Origin: Pyrenopolyporus hunteri
Lineage: Eukaryota > Ascomycota > Sordariomycetes > Xylariales > Hypoxylaceae
DNA length: 64,000 nucleotides
Reading direction: 5' to 3'
Assembly (NCBI GenBank): GCA_902806595.1
Contig: CADCXC010000010.1
Location: 62,001 to 126,000 of the forward strand
Positions within the stretch are counted from its first letter, which is position 1, and each line of letters opens with the position of its first letter. The position numbers and the translations under genes were made by a program. Shown here piece after piece: positions 24,301 through 36,348 of this stretch. Under the pieces are notes generated by a model that saw only the letters and a list, made by a program, of their open reading frames with translations, was not told where the DNA came from and ran no database searches.

Positions 24301-26629
24301 ATTTTTTAATTTAAAAAATTTTTCGTTAAATAAAATTATAAATTATATTATAAAATTAAAATTAAGTTATAAATTAAATTATTCGACGTAATTAACGTTT
24401 ATATTATTTATATTAATTTAAATATATAATATTAAATTAATGTTTAAATAATAAAAATATAATAAAATATTTAAAAAAGGAAAAAATTAAAAATTAAAAA
24501 AACGAATTTAATACGTTTAAATATATTTTCACTTTATTATTTAAATATACGTATTATATATATATATTCATTAATACATTTAATATATATAAAATAATAA
24601 CACGAAATAATATAAATAATATATATAATTAAAATTATAAATAATTTAAAATTTAAAGTATTTATTATTTTAATTAATTAAAATATAACGTCGTTATAAT
24701 TACATAATTATATAATAGTTTATATTTCGCCCGATTTTTATACCGATGTTATAATTATATATAACCGGTATATAACTCGTGCATATAACATCGTAAATTT
24801 AAAACGAATTTTTTAAAATCGTTTAGAAAAATATATACGAATAAAATAAAAATTTTTAAAATAAAAATTTAAATCGAAATTACTAATAAAATTTATAATA
24901 TAATTAACCGATCGATTTAATAAAATCGGTTAATAAAATAAATAATAATAATAAACTTATTATATAATTAAATAAATATAATTACATCCCCGGTAAAAAT
25001 TATAATTTATAATCGACTTTTAATTATATTAATTAACTTTTTAATTAATAACGTTTATTATTACCTCCATTTTTATAATTTACATTTAAAATTCGAATAT
25101 ATTTAATTTTATTTTTTAATTAATACCTTATATAATAAAAATTATAATAAATAATATTATATTATAATTTATTATAAAATAATTTAAAAATTAACCGTTT
25201 AATTTTACGTTATAAAATAAATTTTAAAAATTAAAAATAAACTTTTATTAATATTATAAAAAAAAAATAAAAGGGACGAATTATAATTTTTTAAATTACG
25301 AGGTTAATGTAATATACTTATATTATATAAAACAATATAATTTAATTTATTAATTATTTTACATCGTTAAACGACTATATAATATTATAATAATAAATTT
25401 AAATAAATAATTACTTAATTATTATAATGTAATAATTTATAAAAAGGTTTAAATTAAATTATATTATATTAATTTAGGTATAAGTATATTAAATAAAAGT
25501 CGTAATTATATTTTTAATAATTATAAAAACGTAAAAAAAGGAAATTTTTATAAAACGTATAAACGTATAAACTTTTTAAAGTTATTTTTATAATTTTACA
25601 TCGTAAACGTACCTTTTTACATATATGTATTATATATAAATATTTATGTAAAAAGTATAAAAATAAATTATCGTTTTATTATATTAAACGTTAAATTAAT
25701 CGATTTAAAGTTATTAATTTATTATTAAAAGTTTTAATTAAAAAATTAACTTCCGAGTGGTTTTAAATAATATCCGTTATTATAAAATACTTAAATAAAT
25801 AAATATATAAACGTTATTATTATAAGATTTTAATTACTTTAACATTAATTTAAACTTTAAATTAACTTTTTTTAAAACATTTTATTATTTTATTATACTT
25901 CGTTTTATCATTTATTTAATATCCCGGTTATTATAAATTTTTTAATATAATTTAATTCGTAATTTAATTTTATTATAATAATCGAATATAATAATAAATT
26001 AATATAAAAATTATTAAAGTTTATAAACTTTTTCGTAATCCGTAAAAATTAATAAATTTTAAATTTAATTAACATAATTAACACGTAATTAAATAATTTA
26101 AAAACTCGGATTATCGTATAATTAAATAATTTTAAAATTTAAATAAATAATCAATTTAAAATTTTAAAAATTCGATTAAATAAACGGTTTATTACTTTAA
26201 ATATCCGTTTAAAAATTACGTAAAAAATTCCATTTATATTTATATTTAATTATTTATACATTTAAATATTAAAATTATATTATAAAAATATTAATATTTT
26301 TATACGATTCGTAAATAATAATATTACGTAAATAAATATTAAATTCAAACCGTTTTTATTTATATAAAATAACACCGTTATTAAAAAATTATAAAATAAA
26401 TTAATAAATAATATAATAAAATTATTCGATGAAAAATTACATAATAAAATTATAATCGATATATTTATTTTTACTTTCAATAATTTTTAAATTAAAATAA
26501 ATTTTATTAATTTTAAAATTTAACGTTAACGAATTAAAAATAATTAAATTTAAAAAAATTTTATTAATAATCGATATTATTAACGTACGCATTTAAATAA
26601 TCGAAATTTAAATATAAAAAAAATAAATA
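15371..26629. other. Longest featureless part of the AT-rich element
   Basis: More than 11 kb of RIP-type sequence in which I see no hairpin-repeat copy and no protein I can name. Degenerate 24-27 base motifs built on GTTTAATTAA recur at about 21155-21290. A patch at about 22790-22860 keeps many non-CpG C residues (for example CACATCCGTTTACACAC) and may be younger or less exposed to RIP. The minus-strand open frame at 26280-26480 is compositional. Confidence 0.4.
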
Positions 26630-26885
26630 TAATAATATAACTTTATATTAATGTATTTATTATAACGATAATAACGATAAATATAACTTTATTATATATT
26701 TCGTCGTTTTACGTAATAAATAATTAAGTTATAAATTTTAAATAAAAATATATTTTCGATTAATATAAATTTAATTTAATCTTTTTTTTTTTACATTTAT
26801 ATAATTTAATTAATTTATTTTTTTTTTACCTCGTATTATACGATTATATAATATAAAATCGTTTATTATTTAATAAACTTTTATT
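26630..26885 (+). repeat. Internal hairpin repeat, copy 4
   Basis: Matches the family through TTATAACGATAATAACGATA and TTTCGTCGTTTTACGTAATA. The second half is more diverged. Confidence 0.7.
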
Positions 26886-26995
26886 ATATTAATAATAAAA
26901 AAAATTACTTTTTAAATTAATCGATTTTTATAATTATTAAATTAAAAAAAAATGTATAATTATTTAATTTTAATATAATTTTTCGCTTTAATATT

Positions 26996-27262
26996 TATAA
27001 TAATGTAATTTTATATTAACGTATTTATCGTAACGATAATAATAATGGATATACCTTTATTAAATGTATCGTCGTTTTACGTAATAAATAATTAAAATAT
27101 AACTTTTAAAAATAAATATATTTATCGATTAATATAAAGTTAATCGATTTGTAATTTTTACATCTTTATAATTTAATTAATTTATTTATTTCGTTACTTT
27201 TTATTATACGATTATATATTAATTAATCGATTATAAATTAATAATTTTTTATTTACTTAATA
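26996..27262 (+). repeat. Internal hairpin repeat, copy 5
   Basis: Lies about 110 bp after copy 4 in the same orientation, so 4 and 5 form a direct pair. It keeps TTATCGTAACGATAATAATA and ATCGTCGTTTTACGTAATA. The inverted arms have lost their C residues (TAATTTTATATTAA). Confidence 0.75.
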
Positions 27263-28342
27263 ATATTATATTTAATCTTTTAAATATTTTATTTTATAAT
27301 ATATAAATTTCGTTTTAAATTTATAAAAACGATTAAAAAAAAAAATAATTATAATTTAAAAATTATAAATTTAATATATATCGTATAAAGTAATAAAATT
27401 ATCTTTAAATTTACCGTTAATTATTTAAACCTATTAAATACTTACTTACCTTAAATAAATAAATAATAAATTATAAATTACGAATATTATTTATATTATA
27501 ATAAATAATTTAAAATTTAAATTTTTATATAAATATTTTATAATTTTTTTTTTATTATTATATCGATAAAATAAATATTTTACTTAAAATATAAAATACT
27601 TCATTAATTAAATAACGAAATTAATATATTTAATTCGACTTTTAAACCGATATTAAATATTAATAAATAATAATTAATTCGAAAAATATTTAAATATAAA
27701 AACTTTCGCTATTATTTAATTATTTATAAATTTATATATATTTTATTATAATAACTTTTACTTCTTTTATATTTAATAAATTTTAAATTTTATATCTTAA
27801 AACTTTCGACACATTAAATTTTAAATAAAAATCGAATAATATTAATTTTTTAATAAAATTATATTTATCGACATTGATAACCTTTTTATTAAAATAAAAT
27901 TTAAATTTTTCCATTAAATTTATATAACGTTATTTATTAATATAAGTAATATTAATTACATCTATACCCTTTAAAATATATAATATAATATACCTTAAAA
28001 AAATAAATTAATAAACTTATCGTATTTTTTTTTAAAATATACTTTAAACGTTATAACGTATAAAAAATCGAAATATTTATAATTACTTTTCGATAACGTA
28101 ATAACTTTTTTAAAATCGTAAATTACCGTTTTATACCGATTTAACTCGATATTTTATATAATAATTATATTATACGACGAAATATTTCGATATTAAAAAC
28201 TTTATTTATATATAAAATCTAAAACGTTTAAAATATCGTAAAAAAACATTAATCGCACCGACGTTAAAAATTTCGCCATAATATAATACTTATAAAAAAA
28301 ACACTTAATTAATAATATAATAATATAATATATATCGTAAAA
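27263..28342 (-). pseudogene. Possible continuation of fossil frame C
   Basis: Downstream of 28343 on the minus strand the same frame runs to about 27900 with scattered TAA stops and stretches such as MAKFLTSVRLMFFYDI and NRYKTVIYDFKKVITL. These look more protein-like than chance. The family is not recognised and the limits are uncertain. Confidence 0.3.
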
Positions 28343-28612
28343 CGATTAATAATAAAATAAATTTAAATTATAATTATACCACGTTTTTAAAATTAACATA
28401 AAGTAAATATTAAAAAACGACTTATCGACGTAAATTTTATCCCGTAAACCTTTTAAATAAAATATTTTATAATACCCTTTAATAACCACGTTTTTTACGG
28501 TAATAAACTCCCCGTTTAATATTATTATACCCGGTATAATAATATTAAATCCGCCCGCCGTTATTAATCGATTATAAAAAATAACATTATTAATATAATA
28601 TTAAATAACGTA
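28343..28612 (-). pseudogene. Fossil reading frame C, about 90 codons without a stop
   Basis: On the minus strand a frame is open for about 90 codons in DNA that is otherwise full of TAA. It contains NRLITAGGFNIIIPG, FITVKNVVIKGYY and KGLRDKIYVDKSFF. The surroundings keep more C and G than average for the block. The sequence looks like real, decayed coding DNA, perhaps a polyprotein or transposase segment. I cannot name a family. Confidence 0.4.
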
Positions 28613-30326
28613 AAAAATAAAATTTAATTTAAAATTTAACCGTAAAATCCCTTAAAATTATTTATAAAAAAAAAATCTATCTCGTTATTAAATAAAAACA
28701 CCCATATCTTTATTACGAACGAAAAAATTTAAAATAAATTTTACCGATTCGATATATATTCGATTATATCTTTTATAAAAAAAAATTTTTTAATTATACT
28801 TTAAAATTATATCGCTTTTATTAAACGTAACGTTAATATATTAAAACAAGTAATTAAATGACATAATACGTAATATAAAATATTTTGAACGTTAATAAAA
28901 TCGAAATAACGTTAAAATAATTAAAAACGTTAAATACGACCTTAATATCCCTAATAAAATATTCGCGTTTATATGTAAACAATTAAAAAACCCTCCCCCG
29001 ATCGTCCATTCGAAGTTAAATTAATTAACTTTTTATATAATATTTAAATAAAAATAAAATTATAAAATTAATAATTTAAAATTTAAAATAAAAATTATTA
29101 TTATATTTTACGAATAATAAATAAAATTACTATAATATTAATATTAAAATATTTAACTTAAAAACTTAATAATTTAACTTATTAATCGATAAATCTTAAA
29201 ATTACCGGGGGTTATAATTAAAAATTTAATAAAGGTAAATAAAAAAAAGAAATTAATATATAAAACATTTTTTAAAGTAATTATATCTAATAAATCGTAA
29301 TCATTAAATCAATAAAAAATTATTATTTTAAAAAAAAAATAAATAAAAAAAAAAAAATATCATCACTTAAATAAAAAACATTAAAACTTTATATAAAATA
29401 TTAAAAATACTTTTAAACGAATAATTATATATTAAAATATAAAATGTTAAAAATATTTAAATATTTAAAAATACTTATAAATATTTACTCGATATTTATT
29501 TTAATAAAAAATTATAATATAAATTAATACTTTTATATAAATATATTAAATAAAAAGATAATTTATTTTAAATTTATTTTAAAATATATTATTATTTATT
29601 TATCGAATAAAACTTTAAAATATATTAAAAAATAAAAAACGATAATTTAATTTATATAAATAAATATTAATAAAAATTATAATATATTATAATATTATAT
29701 AATTTTTATATATAAATTATATATAAAATAAACCCTTTAATAAATTTAAATTAATTAAAACGTCGACGTTAAAAAATTATTAATACTTTTTTATACATTT
29801 ATTTAATTTTTTTACTTATTTTTTATAAATTTTAATTTATTTTTATAATAATTTAATTTAATAAAAAATACTTTAACTCGAAATTATAAGCTTTTATACG
29901 TCGTTAAATAAAAAAAATCTTTAAAAAATAACTCGAAAAAAAAAAAAAAACGAAAAGTTTTAATATTATATTTATATTTATATTATCGCCGTCGATTTTT
30001 TTCGTTAATAAACATTTCGAAAAAATTATCGATCTTAACGAATTTATTTTTAAAAAAGTTTAACTAAGCTATCATCGTAATTTATTTACTTTTATACGTT
30101 ATATTTTATTCGAATTTAAAAAAAAAATAAACTTAACTTTTAATTAATATATTATTAACCGTATATTTTAACTACTTTATAATCGTAAATTAAATAATTT
30201 AAATTATAATAAACGTATAAAATTATATTAAATTTATAACGTTTTTTTATTTAAATTATTAATATTTAATTTTAATAAACGACTTTCTATTTTTATTCGC
30301 TTAAATTTAACGTTAATTAAAAAATA
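28613..30326. other. AT-rich element interior
   Basis: RIP-type sequence. A patch at about 28985-29015 (CCCTCCCCCGATCGTCC) is unusually rich in non-CpG C. No feature could be called. Confidence 0.4.
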
Positions 30327-30545
30327 ATGTCGCTGTTTATTTTTAAATATAATTACTTTATTAAATTCGAATACGTTAATTTTTTTTACACTCTCCCATC
30401 GATAATATCTTCGCCGTTTACCTTTAAATACGACTATTTTACCGAATTTAAATACGTTAATTTTTATTATACTTTTTTATCGATAATATCTTCGCCGTAT
30501 ATAAACCCCCTTTTAACATTAAATATTTTACGGGATAACCTATAA
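30327..30545 (+). pseudogene. Fossil frame D with a 27-codon tandem repeat
   Basis: The 72-codon frame contains two 81 bp direct repeats. TCGATAATATCTTCGCCG recurs exactly 81 bases later (about 30400 and 30481), so the duplication is in frame. The protein repeat carries EYVNFFYTLPSIISSP and KYVNFYYTFLSIISSP. It may be a remnant of a tandem-repeat protein or a chance-open minisatellite. No function is suggested. Confidence 0.4.
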
Positions 30546-33500
30546 TATAATAAATCGGGTAATAAAATAACCACGTTAATTACGAAGTAATAAAATAAAA
30601 ATTTCGATTTCTTAAAATTTAATCGAAATAATACGCTTTATCGTTTAAAATAAAACATTATTAATCGATATAATAACGACATTTAAAACGATTTTATTAT
30701 ACGAAAAAACCTTAAACGAAAATAAATAAAAAATTATTAAAAGGTAAAATAAAAAGAGCATTAAATTAAAAATATAATTATTATTATAATTATTATTTCG
30801 CGACTTTAATAATAATTTATATAAATAAATTAAATTTATATAATATACATTAAATTATCGAACTTTTATTTATATTTTAAATTAAAATTATCTTTTATAT
30901 TTTTAAAAACTTTATTTATTAAATTACATAATAATCGATTATTATTTTTTTTTTTTTAATATTATTTTTTATTAATTAATAAAATTAATTTTATTAATAA
31001 TTTTATATACGTAATTCGAATTAATAATATAAATACATTTATTATATATAATTTATAAAATCTATTAATTTCATCGTATACTTTTTAATTCGCGATTTTT
31101 TAATATAAAATTATAAATTTATAATATAAATTAAAAGAAATTATTATAAAAAATTAATAACCGTATATTATTACTTTTTGTTAAAATTATTATTTAATAT
31201 TTATTTACTTATATATAATAAATAATAAAGGTTAAACGCTGATCGTTTAATTATTTATTAAAAAAAAAAAATTAATAAAATAAATTCGATAACGTTTTAA
31301 ACCCTTCGAATTTTAAGTTTATTTTTCGAAAACATTTTATATCAATCGAATAATTAAACGTTAATTTTATTTTAAAAAAAAACGTTAATCGATAAATTTA
31401 ATTTTTTAAACGCTTAATAATTATATTTACTTATATTACGATTAATAATTAATTTTTTAAAATAAAAATAAGTAATATTTATTATTTATATTAATAAAAT
31501 TAACCTATTAAAATATCGACTTATATTTTTAATATTAAAATATTTAAAAGAATTATATCGATATATAATATATAAAATCGCGACGTTATATTAATATTAT
31601 ATTTACTTTTACCGACATTTTACTTATCGATTATTTATAAAATAACGATTTTAATACATTTTAATTAAATAATTAAATAAATTTAAAATATTATAAATCG
31701 ATAATATATTAATAACTTTTTAATTCGATATTTAAATTTTAAATTCTTTTTAATATTATTATAAAATATAATTAAAATAATATAAATTTCGTATCGATAT
31801 AAATAAAAAAAATATTAACTCGAGTAAATTATTAATAAAATAAATAATTTTAAAATAAATCTTTTAATATATATTTAATATTATTAATAAAATATTATTA
31901 TTTAAATAAATTATTCGATTAAAATATTTAAATATAAAATTTTATAATATTATATTTTATTAAACCGTTTATTAATTCGAAAAACGATTAATTTAATAAC
32001 ATTATTTTTTTTATTTAATCCTTTATTCGTTAAATATTATATTATTAAATATTAAATTATACGTATATTATTTATCGTTTTTTTATCGCTTCCTTTTATA
32101 ATTAATGGTATAATAATAATATTTTTAAAAAAATAATTAATATTTAAATTATACGAAAACGAAAAATATAATAATAATATTTTTCGAAAAACAATTAATA
32201 TATATATTTAAATTATATTAAAACGAAAAAAAATATCGTCATCGAAAACGTAAACTATATATTTTCGCGGATATATTTAATTAATAAAAATATTATTATT
32301 ACGAAAATAAATTTTATAAATATAATAAATTATTAATTCGACTTTTATATAAAATAATTAAATTCGAAAAAAAATTAATAATAAAAAAAAATAAATAATA
32401 AAAATTATCGATATTTACATTATTTAAATAATAATATAAATAAAATATTCGTTAAAATGTTATTTAATAAATTAAATATTTATTTAAATAAATAATTTTT
32501 CGATAAATATTAAAATAAATTAAATACCTCCCCGTTTTTTCGTTTATAAAAATTATTACTTTTTATTTTTTTATAAGTTTACATATATCGAAGTTATTAT
32601 AAATATTTATTATTATACGTAATTACTTTTTTATTAAATATTATTTATATTATATAATACTTAAATATATAAATAAATATTCGAAACTTTTAATATTAAT
32701 AAAATTATTATAAAATTATTTAACACTTTATAAAATAAAATTTTTAACATCGTTTAAAACTTTTAAACTAATAAAATTAACAACTTTTTATTTAAACGAT
32801 AACTACATTTCGTATTAACGAAAAATAATATCGCGTTTAATATTATATTATTACTCGTATAATTTATATAATATTAACGTTTTATTAACGATTCGTAATT
32901 TTTATTAATTTTTTTTTTACGTTAATTTAAAAATATTATAAATTATAAACTACTTTTTCGTAATTAAATTACCCCCCCTCCTTTTCTTTTATCTTTATTT
33001 TACTACACTTTTTAAAATTATATCTATAATTAATTTAAAATTTTTTTTTAAAAAACCCGGTAAAATTAAATATTAATTAATAAATATTTAAATAATTTTT
33101 ATTAATTTAATTAAAAAGTATAAATATTTATTAAATTTTATAATTATATGTAATATTAATCGAAAATTAACGTATAATTTTAAATTCTTTAAATAATTTA
33201 ACTTTTTTTTTCGAAAAATATATTATTTTATATTAATATTTAATTAACGTTAAAAAATTTACGTAAATAAACGTAATTTTAAAAGTAAATTACGTAGTTA
33301 TTTTTTTTTAACGTACGTATATACATTAACTTTAATTATTAATATTAAACGTTTATTTTTATTTTTATAAAATTTTAATTTTATATATTACATTTATTTT
33401 TTAATTATTTTTTATAAATTATTAATTTTCGAATATTTTATTATATCCGCTTTTAAAAAATCCTCGAATAAGTTAAATTAATAATAAATCATTTTAATAT

Positions 33501-34843
33501 AAAATATTTATCTTTAAAAACGAAATATTATTATTTTTAAATAAAATAACGAATTTATTAATTTCGTAATAATCGAATTAAAAATACCCGACCTTATTAA
33601 TAAACGTAAATTTAATTAAAATTAAATAAAATCCCTTAATTAAAATCCGGAAAAAAAAAGGGATTTTCTTTTAAAATTTATATAATCGATTATTTCCTTT
33701 ACCGACGATAATAATAAACGGCTAAAAATAACCGATAATATCTTTTTAACCGATTTTATTACTTAAATTTTAACGCGAGTTAAAAAAACCTTCGTAAATA
33801 AAACGGTAATAAAAATAATTCGAAATTCGAAAATATATTTAATTCCGCGTAACTTTTACTTTTAAAATAATTTATTTATAATATTTTATTTATTAATTTA
33901 AATTAAAATAAATTATTATTTTTAATAATTATAATTATAATCGAAGCCGTTATTTTCGAAAGTTAAAATTAATATAATTTTAATTATCGATTATTAATTT
34001 CGAAGGTAAATTTTTACATTTTTTAAATTAAATATATTTATTAATAAACTTTAATTATATATATAATAATAATTAATATTATTTTATTATAAAAACATGT
34101 TTATGTAAATTATAAAATAAATTAAAATTTTTTTTAATATTATATTATTTTATTTAATTATTTTTACGATGTTTACGTTAAATATTATTATAATTATAAT
34201 AGTAATAAATGTTTATTTAAACGTGGTATATATTAATTTATTAATATAAAATAATTATTTTAATTATTTATAATAAATAATAAAAAACGTATATAAATAA
34301 ACGATATATTTAAAATTATCCTTAATTTATTTTTAATATTTATACGCGTCGAAAAATTATAATTTATTTCGAATTTTACTTTTTAAATAATTAAAAATAT
34401 TAAAATTTAATTATTTAATATTATCGATTAAATTAAAGAATTTAAACATTAAAAATTAATCGTAAATATTTAACGTTATATTTATTTAAATTTATAAAGT
34501 TATATTTATAAAATATATATTTTTTATATATTTTTTATATATATTTAATTCGATAATTTAATTAATTATCCGAAAATCCCCGTATAATAAAAAAATTATT
34601 TTTTACATTATATAAAATTTCAATTTATTAACTTCGTAAAAAATAAAAAAAAAAAAAAACGTAAATTATAACTTATAAAAACGAAATTTAATTTATATTA
34701 AATATATTTAATAAAACGGTAAAATTATCGTATACTTCGTTATTAATTATTTAACTTTATTAAATAACCGTTTAATATTCGTAAAAATTATCTTTTTTAT
34801 TTATAAGTAAATATTTATAATAATTATATAATTAACATATATT
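30546..34843. other. AT-rich element interior, right part
   Basis: RIP-type DNA. An imperfect direct duplication of about 60 bp lies at roughly 32110-32240 (ATAATAATAATATTTTT followed by AAATTATAC or AAATTATAT and AAAACGAAAAA). No coding sequence could be named. Confidence 0.4.
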
Positions 34844-35110
34844 TTATAATAATGTAACTTCGTATTAAAGTATTTACCGTAATAATAATAATAATAAATA
34901 TATTTTTATTAAATGTTTCGTTATTTTATATAATAAATATTTAAAATATAATTTTTAAAAATAATATATTTATCGATTAATACGAAGTTAAATCGTTTAT
35001 AATTTTTACATATATATAATTTAATTTATTTTATTTATTTTATATTTTTTATTATACGATTATATAATAATTAATCGATTATTAATTAACGACTTTTTAT
35101 TTATTTAATA
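34844..35110 (+). repeat. Internal hairpin repeat, copy 6
   Basis: The best-preserved hairpin. TAACTTCGTATTAA at 34855-34868 is a perfect inverted match to TTAATACGAAGTTA at 34977-34990, 108 bases apart. The copy ends GACTTTTTATTTATTTAATA, about 160 bp inside the right terminal repeat. Confidence 0.8.
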
Positions 35111-35272
35111 TATTTAATTATTTTTATTAAAATATCGAAATTAATTTAAAGTTAAAATTTATTATAAATAAATAATTTTAAAATAATTAAATAATTTAAA
35201 ACTATTTATAATAATATACGCGGATAAATACCCGTTAAAAAAATCTAGTTAATTATAATTAACTATATACGA

Positions 35273-35349
35273 TATATCGCATTATATGTTAAATAATACG
35301 GTAAAATAAAAATAAATGGCGGTTTAACGGTTCTCTGGACTTCGACCAG
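35273..35349 (-). repeat. Right terminal inverted repeat
   Basis: Its reverse complement matches 7057-7133. It is the more mutated arm: all four differences in the inner 60 bases are T or A here against C or G on the left. It ends in CGACCAG near 35349, where normal base composition resumes. Confidence 0.85.
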
Positions 35350-36348
35350 GGTTTAACTCCTTAAATAGAATCAAAAAAAAGAAAAAAAAAAGAAATCTAT
35401 GGGGACCTTAGTATCGTGAACTATTAGGGGAAGGTCGTCTCGATGGCACGAGGGCCTCGTGGCAGAACCCGTGTCGTAGATATAAAAGAGCTTAGGACTA
35501 ATGCGTAGCTGAAGAACCGAGGCTAACATGGGAAATCGTTTTCCTTCCTTTCCTTTTTTTTCTTTTTCTTTTCTCTTCTTATTCCTGCCAATGGACTATG
35601 CGAAATCAGGGGTTTTCGCACGTAGTGGGGCGCTTTTTCCTATACGCCAGCCATTTTATTTTTTCTAAAATTTCCCGTTTCCTTTCCCCTTCTTTGTTCT
35701 ATTCTTTCCAGAGCGAGCAAAGTCGCAATGTGGGAGAAATGATGCGATCATACAGTCTGACGGTACCCAGCCACGGGACGGATGATTGCGTGAGGCAAAT
35801 TGTTCCCTCCGACTAGCTGATGATTCAAGGAGAGCATCATCATTGTGTGGGATACGATCGCTCTGGTCCGGTGGTATCGGAATCCAAGAGGTCCACGTCG
35901 ACCACCATGTCGGTTCTCTGGCTGTTCTTACATCGTAAGCTGGCAGCTCGAGCCGGTACACGTATGGAGAACTGAGCTGTTGGGCCGCAAGGGGAAAAGC
36001 ACCGGCGGGCTTGTGACGTTGCAGCTTCGCCCGCCAATGGCCAATGGATCGCCTCGCGGTTGCGACATCGACCCCAGTCGACCCCAGCGTATCGGATCGC
36101 GGCTTTATCGCTAGATGCCATAGTTATACGGAGCTTGGCACCCCTGCCCAAGGCGGTCAGTGCCTAGTGGGGGGAGGAGGATGAAGCCCTTTCGTGAACG
36201 GAATGGAAAGACGATCTAGCTCTTATTTTATTTTTTACTTTTATTTTTAAGCAAAATTCCTTTTAATAGACCGATTTCCCCCTTTTTTACCCTCTGTCTT
36301 CCTTCTGTTTTCCATGTTGTCGTTTCGGCCAGTCATTCTCCCTACTCC
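35350..36348. other. Flank of the element and promoter region of the membrane-protein gene
   Basis: No gene is supported. Two overlapping frames on opposite strands at about 35665-36151 have no domain and no splice pattern. Pyrimidine-rich stretches at about 35538-35580 and 36280-36312 are typical of fungal leaders. Confidence 0.5.

Larger units (their letters stand above)
7057..35349. mobile_element. 28.3 kb RIP-degraded element bounded by long terminal inverted repeats
   Basis: Base composition changes abruptly at both ends: outside is ordinary fungal DNA, inside is overwhelmingly A+T. The last 60 inner bases of each end (7074-7133 and the reverse complement of 35273-35332) match at 56 of 60 positions, and a further match (GGACTTCGWCCAG, inverted) extends to about 7057 and 35349. 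The four inner mismatches are all C/T or G/A transitions with the A/T base on the right end, as expected for RIP. No clear target-site duplication is visible. Most remaining C residues are in CpG, and CpA and TpG are strongly depleted. Fossil reading frames, repeats and minisatellites inside are listed separately. The class is unknown. The size suggests a giant DNA element (cargo-carrying or Maverick-like) or a smaller TIR element enlarged by nested insertions. Confidence 0.75.

Noticed and set aside
26280..26480. Minus-strand 66-codon frame
   Set aside because: Ile/Leu/Asn/Phe-rich composition expected by chance in AT-rich DNA.
7090..35320. AT-rich block as mitochondrial DNA or a mitochondrial insertion
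   Set aside because: No mitochondrial genes or tRNAs were recognised, C is concentrated in CpG, and the ends are paired inverted repeats.
7090..35320. AT-rich block as a centromere core
   Set aside because: Size and composition could fit a small fungal centromere, but the precise terminal inverted repeats favour an insertion. Chromatin data would be needed to decide.
35665..36151. Overlapping frames between the element and the membrane-protein gene
   Set aside because: Open on both strands, no domain, and the real gene starts downstream at 36349.
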